The translations under genes were made by a program, and so were the position numbers. Positions 9,298 through 23,580 of a DNA stretch of 23,580 bases are shown here, piece by piece. The stretch's first letter is position 1; each line of letters opens with the position of its first letter. A model generated the notes under the pieces. It saw only the letters and a program-made list of their open reading frames with translations, was not told where the DNA came from and did not search any database. Source of the DNA: Monoraphidium neglectum (taxonomy: Eukaryota; Chlorophyta; Chlorophyceae; Sphaeropleales; Selenastraceae); the NCBI RefSeq assembly GCF_000611645.1, contig NW_014013126.1, positions 1 through 23,580 on the forward strand, written 5' to 3'.

Positions 9298-11698
9298 AAT
9301 GGGAGCGGATGTGTCACAGCTCACCACTCGCTGCCCAGAGGCGTGAGCTTCAAATTGCAGAACTACTCAAGATGATCCCATGCTCGTCTGCTGATCGGTA
9401 CTCGCCGCGCCTGTGACGAGCCCTCACACCTGAGTTGCGCTGTGCGTCAGTGGGTGCACCTCAACGGGCACGCCGCACTGCACCCCAGCAAATCAGCACA
9501 CGAGGGGCCAGTCATTCGCAGCGCTAGGTCCATTTATCCACATGAACAAGTATCAAAACTTCATTGTTCTCGCCCTCGCACTGTGCGGTTGGGTGATCGC
9601 GTGGCAATTTCGAACAGCCACGGTGTGCCTCGTGAGTTACGTAACTAACGACGGCGAGAACGAAATGTGATTGTAAATCATGATGCATCTTCATCTTGGT
9701 ATACCCCACTCGCTTTGTGCACTCCGCTGCTTGCCGCACACCTGTTCCTTTGATCCCCGGTGAGACGGTGACGGCCGACTACGACTCCAAGGTAGTTGAG
9801 GTATACTGCTATTTAAGTGCTCTTTATCAATCAAGATCAAAGCATGCACACGTGACACAGGTGTGCATGCTTGGTGCTGTCAGCAGGAGGCGCTCTCAGA
9901 TGGCGCTGCTGGACCTCCTTGAGGTACAGCAGCACTATCTTAGAGGGACGGCGCTGCCCTGCAGGTTGCTACCCATCACCTGTTTACCTGATCATACCAG
10001 GGTATTGCTGCAAGAAAGGCTTCCTGGCCAGCGCACTGGCCGCCCCTGCTGCTTGGTGTGTTGTCCAAACAAGGAAAAGGCCCTGCTAGGGCCATGTGTT
10101 AGGTGGCACCCATCACATCATATGGGGCAAAGGCGAAACAAGGAGCAGTGTGTTCCCACCCATTACCCCACACAGTATCTGTTTCTTGCGCCAAGGGTTG
10201 CTGTTCTGCGGCTGGAACCTCCAGATTGTGGTGTGCCAGGAGCACACCCTGGCTTTTGCACAGCACGATGCTCCCCTGTTGCAATGAGGTGGTGCCATTG
10301 GGCAGCAGTGCTGCAAGCTCACCGTTCTGGCTATTCTTGTGCAGCAGTATGGCAGCCTACCAGAATTCCGGTCCCTCTCTCACGTTGAGCAAAATATTAT
10401 GACTGGGCTTGCGCAAAGTGGTGCATTGTTGCTCACCTGGCGTTGGGACAAACAGCCCATCAGTAGTTCTGAGGCAACGCTCTGTACCAATATCATGATG
10501 CCGGTCTCAGCAAGTTTCAGCGTAAATCCTGAGCCAAACATGTGTGTGAATCAGGACAGAAATTCAGAAGTGTGCCGCACAATTGGAAATCAAGATGAAC
10601 AGATCGAAGGCATCAACCAAAACCCAAGGTTTCCCTCTTCCTAAGGGAATTGCGGGTGTTTGTCGCATGCATTAGGCGTCCACAAACCTGCTAATTGCCT
10701 CAGGCGCCATAAATTCATTCCATGGCCGTCATGTGGTCTCAGGTGACTTGCGACTCAGAGCATCGGGCACTTGCAACGCCTTGGAACAGGGGCTCGAACC
10801 AGCACCTCGTCAGAGGAAGCTGTTATGCTGCACCCCGTCTTCAGCGCCCCGCACTGCACCCACACTGTCCACTCGACACCTGCTGCTGGGAGGTGTCCCC
10901 TGCATCATGTTTGCACTTTTGGGTGGTTTAGAAAATGGCCTGACAATGTTTGTACTGGCGTAAAGGGACGAGTGTGACGGCCGCACATGGCGTCGCACTA
11001 TCATCGGTTGACTGCTGTTCATGCACTTGCACCTGGCAGCCCAATGAGCAAAAGTGATTTAGCTTCTATGTGCATTGTGATGAACAGCCGCAGCTACACT
11101 ATATTTTGTCCTGGAAACGGTATACATGTAGACCTGCACGGGCTTCAGGGCTGTCAGATTGAAGCAAGCGCGCTCATGTGCGAGGGGGCGTATCCAAGCT
11201 AATCCACAAGACAATCCAATCGTACATGTGAGGGCATGTGCGCCGTGGCTGTCGCGTGCCGTGCAAGCGATGGCAATTCGGTGGCAATTCGGGTGACTTG
11301 CTTGTGGGGTGTGAGCGAGTTGGCTGCGGGGGTGCTTTATGACAGGTGCATTGGAAGCAGGGGAAAGATAGGCAAGATAAGAAAAGCCTTTCTATGGGCG
11401 GACGTTACGCGGGGTGCACGGCCTTGCCATGCACCCATCCGCACTACGTGCGTCAGCCGGAGCCATGCATCCTGCTGTTGCTGCACTGCGCTGCTGCATG
11501 CGGAGCATGCTGCCATCTACACGCGCCGTGTTGCCGAGAGCCGCTTCATGCACACAACAACCCAGCGCACTTGCTTGGCATTGCACCGCAAACGGGGCGC
11601 ACCCCGACCCGATCCTGTGTCCCGACCCGACTCACCCAAATCCCTTTGCACCCGCGCCGCCCCAAAGCTGTGGAGGGAGCGCAACCCCCGCTCTAGCC
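9297..11698. other. Divergent intergenic region between the ureide permease and the giant surface-protein gene
   Basis: About 2.4 kb that should hold the promoters of both flanking genes. Parts of 9600-11200 are clearly less GC-rich than the exons. Several frames of 60-230 codons are open, but the longest lacks an ATG and none shows a convincing family match. One stretch near 9745-9791 reads VPLIPGETVTADYDSK before a GTAGTT donor-like site, but it stands alone. A dyad with a G-box lies at 9840-9872. No tRNA was found: the GCTCGAACC near 10792 does not form a T-arm. Confidence 0.6.
9840..9872. promoter_or_regulatory. Dyad symmetry with a CACGTG G-box, possible regulatory site
   Basis: The 12-base arm AAGCATGCACAC (9840-9851) and its exact complement GTGTGCATGCTT (9861-9872) flank a 9-base spacer. 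CACGTG (9849-9854), the core bound by plant bZIP and bHLH factors, spans the left arm-spacer boundary. It lies ~640 bases upstream of the permease ATG and ~1.8 kb upstream of the other gene. A regulatory role is inferred only. Confidence 0.4.

Positions 11699-23580
<11,882 letters not shown>

Noticed and set aside
8542..9327. Poly-alanine reading frame through the CAG tract on the minus strand
   Set aside because: It reads the repeat in the wrong frame and runs through intron 1 of the ureide permease. It lacks a true ATG before the repeat.
9696..10388. Open frame of 230 codons on the plus strand
   Set aside because: It opens with TTG, not ATG. Apart from the short motif reported above, it shows no family resemblance and its composition looks non-coding.
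10731..10830. tRNA-like GGTTCGAGCC motif on the minus strand
   Set aside because: The T-stem fails beyond two pairs and no cloverleaf can be formed.

Overview
The window looks like nuclear DNA of a green alga (chlorophyte). It is GC-rich and its genes are finely divided by GT-AG introns of about 60-500 bases. It carries long CTG/CAG and TG microsatellites, candidate TGTAA polyadenylation motifs, and gene families typical of chlorophytes. The genus cannot be fixed from sequence alone; the CTG-rich microsatellites would suit the Scenedesmaceae or their relatives, but that is a guess.

Layout. (1) Positions 1-5708, minus strand: the first 15 exons of a mitochondrial-type aconitase, whose 3' end lies beyond the left edge. 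(2) Positions 5709-7131: intergenic, with a near-perfect hairpin. (3) Positions 7132-9203, minus strand: a complete four-exon ureide-permease-family transporter, with (CAG)28 just 5' of its first ATG. (4) Positions 9204-11698: a divergent intergenic region with a G-box-containing dyad and no gene I can support. (5) Positions 11699-23580, plus strand, running off the right edge: one very large gene of at least 21-22 exons. It has a signal peptide, a protease-associated (PA) domain with an internal tandem duplication, a long right-handed beta-helix made of chlamydial-Pmp-like GGA/GGG repeats, a cysteine-rich juxtamembrane region, and a C-terminal module with about eight membrane segments split by a ~290-residue Ala/Ser/Gly-rich insert. 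From position 13292 to 23297 every proposed splice junction keeps phase, so this part of the model is strong. The first two exons are less certain.

The genes do not form an obvious pathway. Aconitase acts in the TCA cycle. The permease probably imports allantoin or related N-heterocycles. The giant membrane protein looks like a cell-surface receptor or channel. The aconitase and permease genes lie head to tail, while the permease and the giant gene are divergent and share a ~2.5 kb intergenic region. The most unusual content is the PA + beta-helix + multi-pass membrane architecture, the 141-bp in-frame duplication within its PA domain, a probable GC-AG intron, and a triplicated 5' splice site in the aconitase gene.
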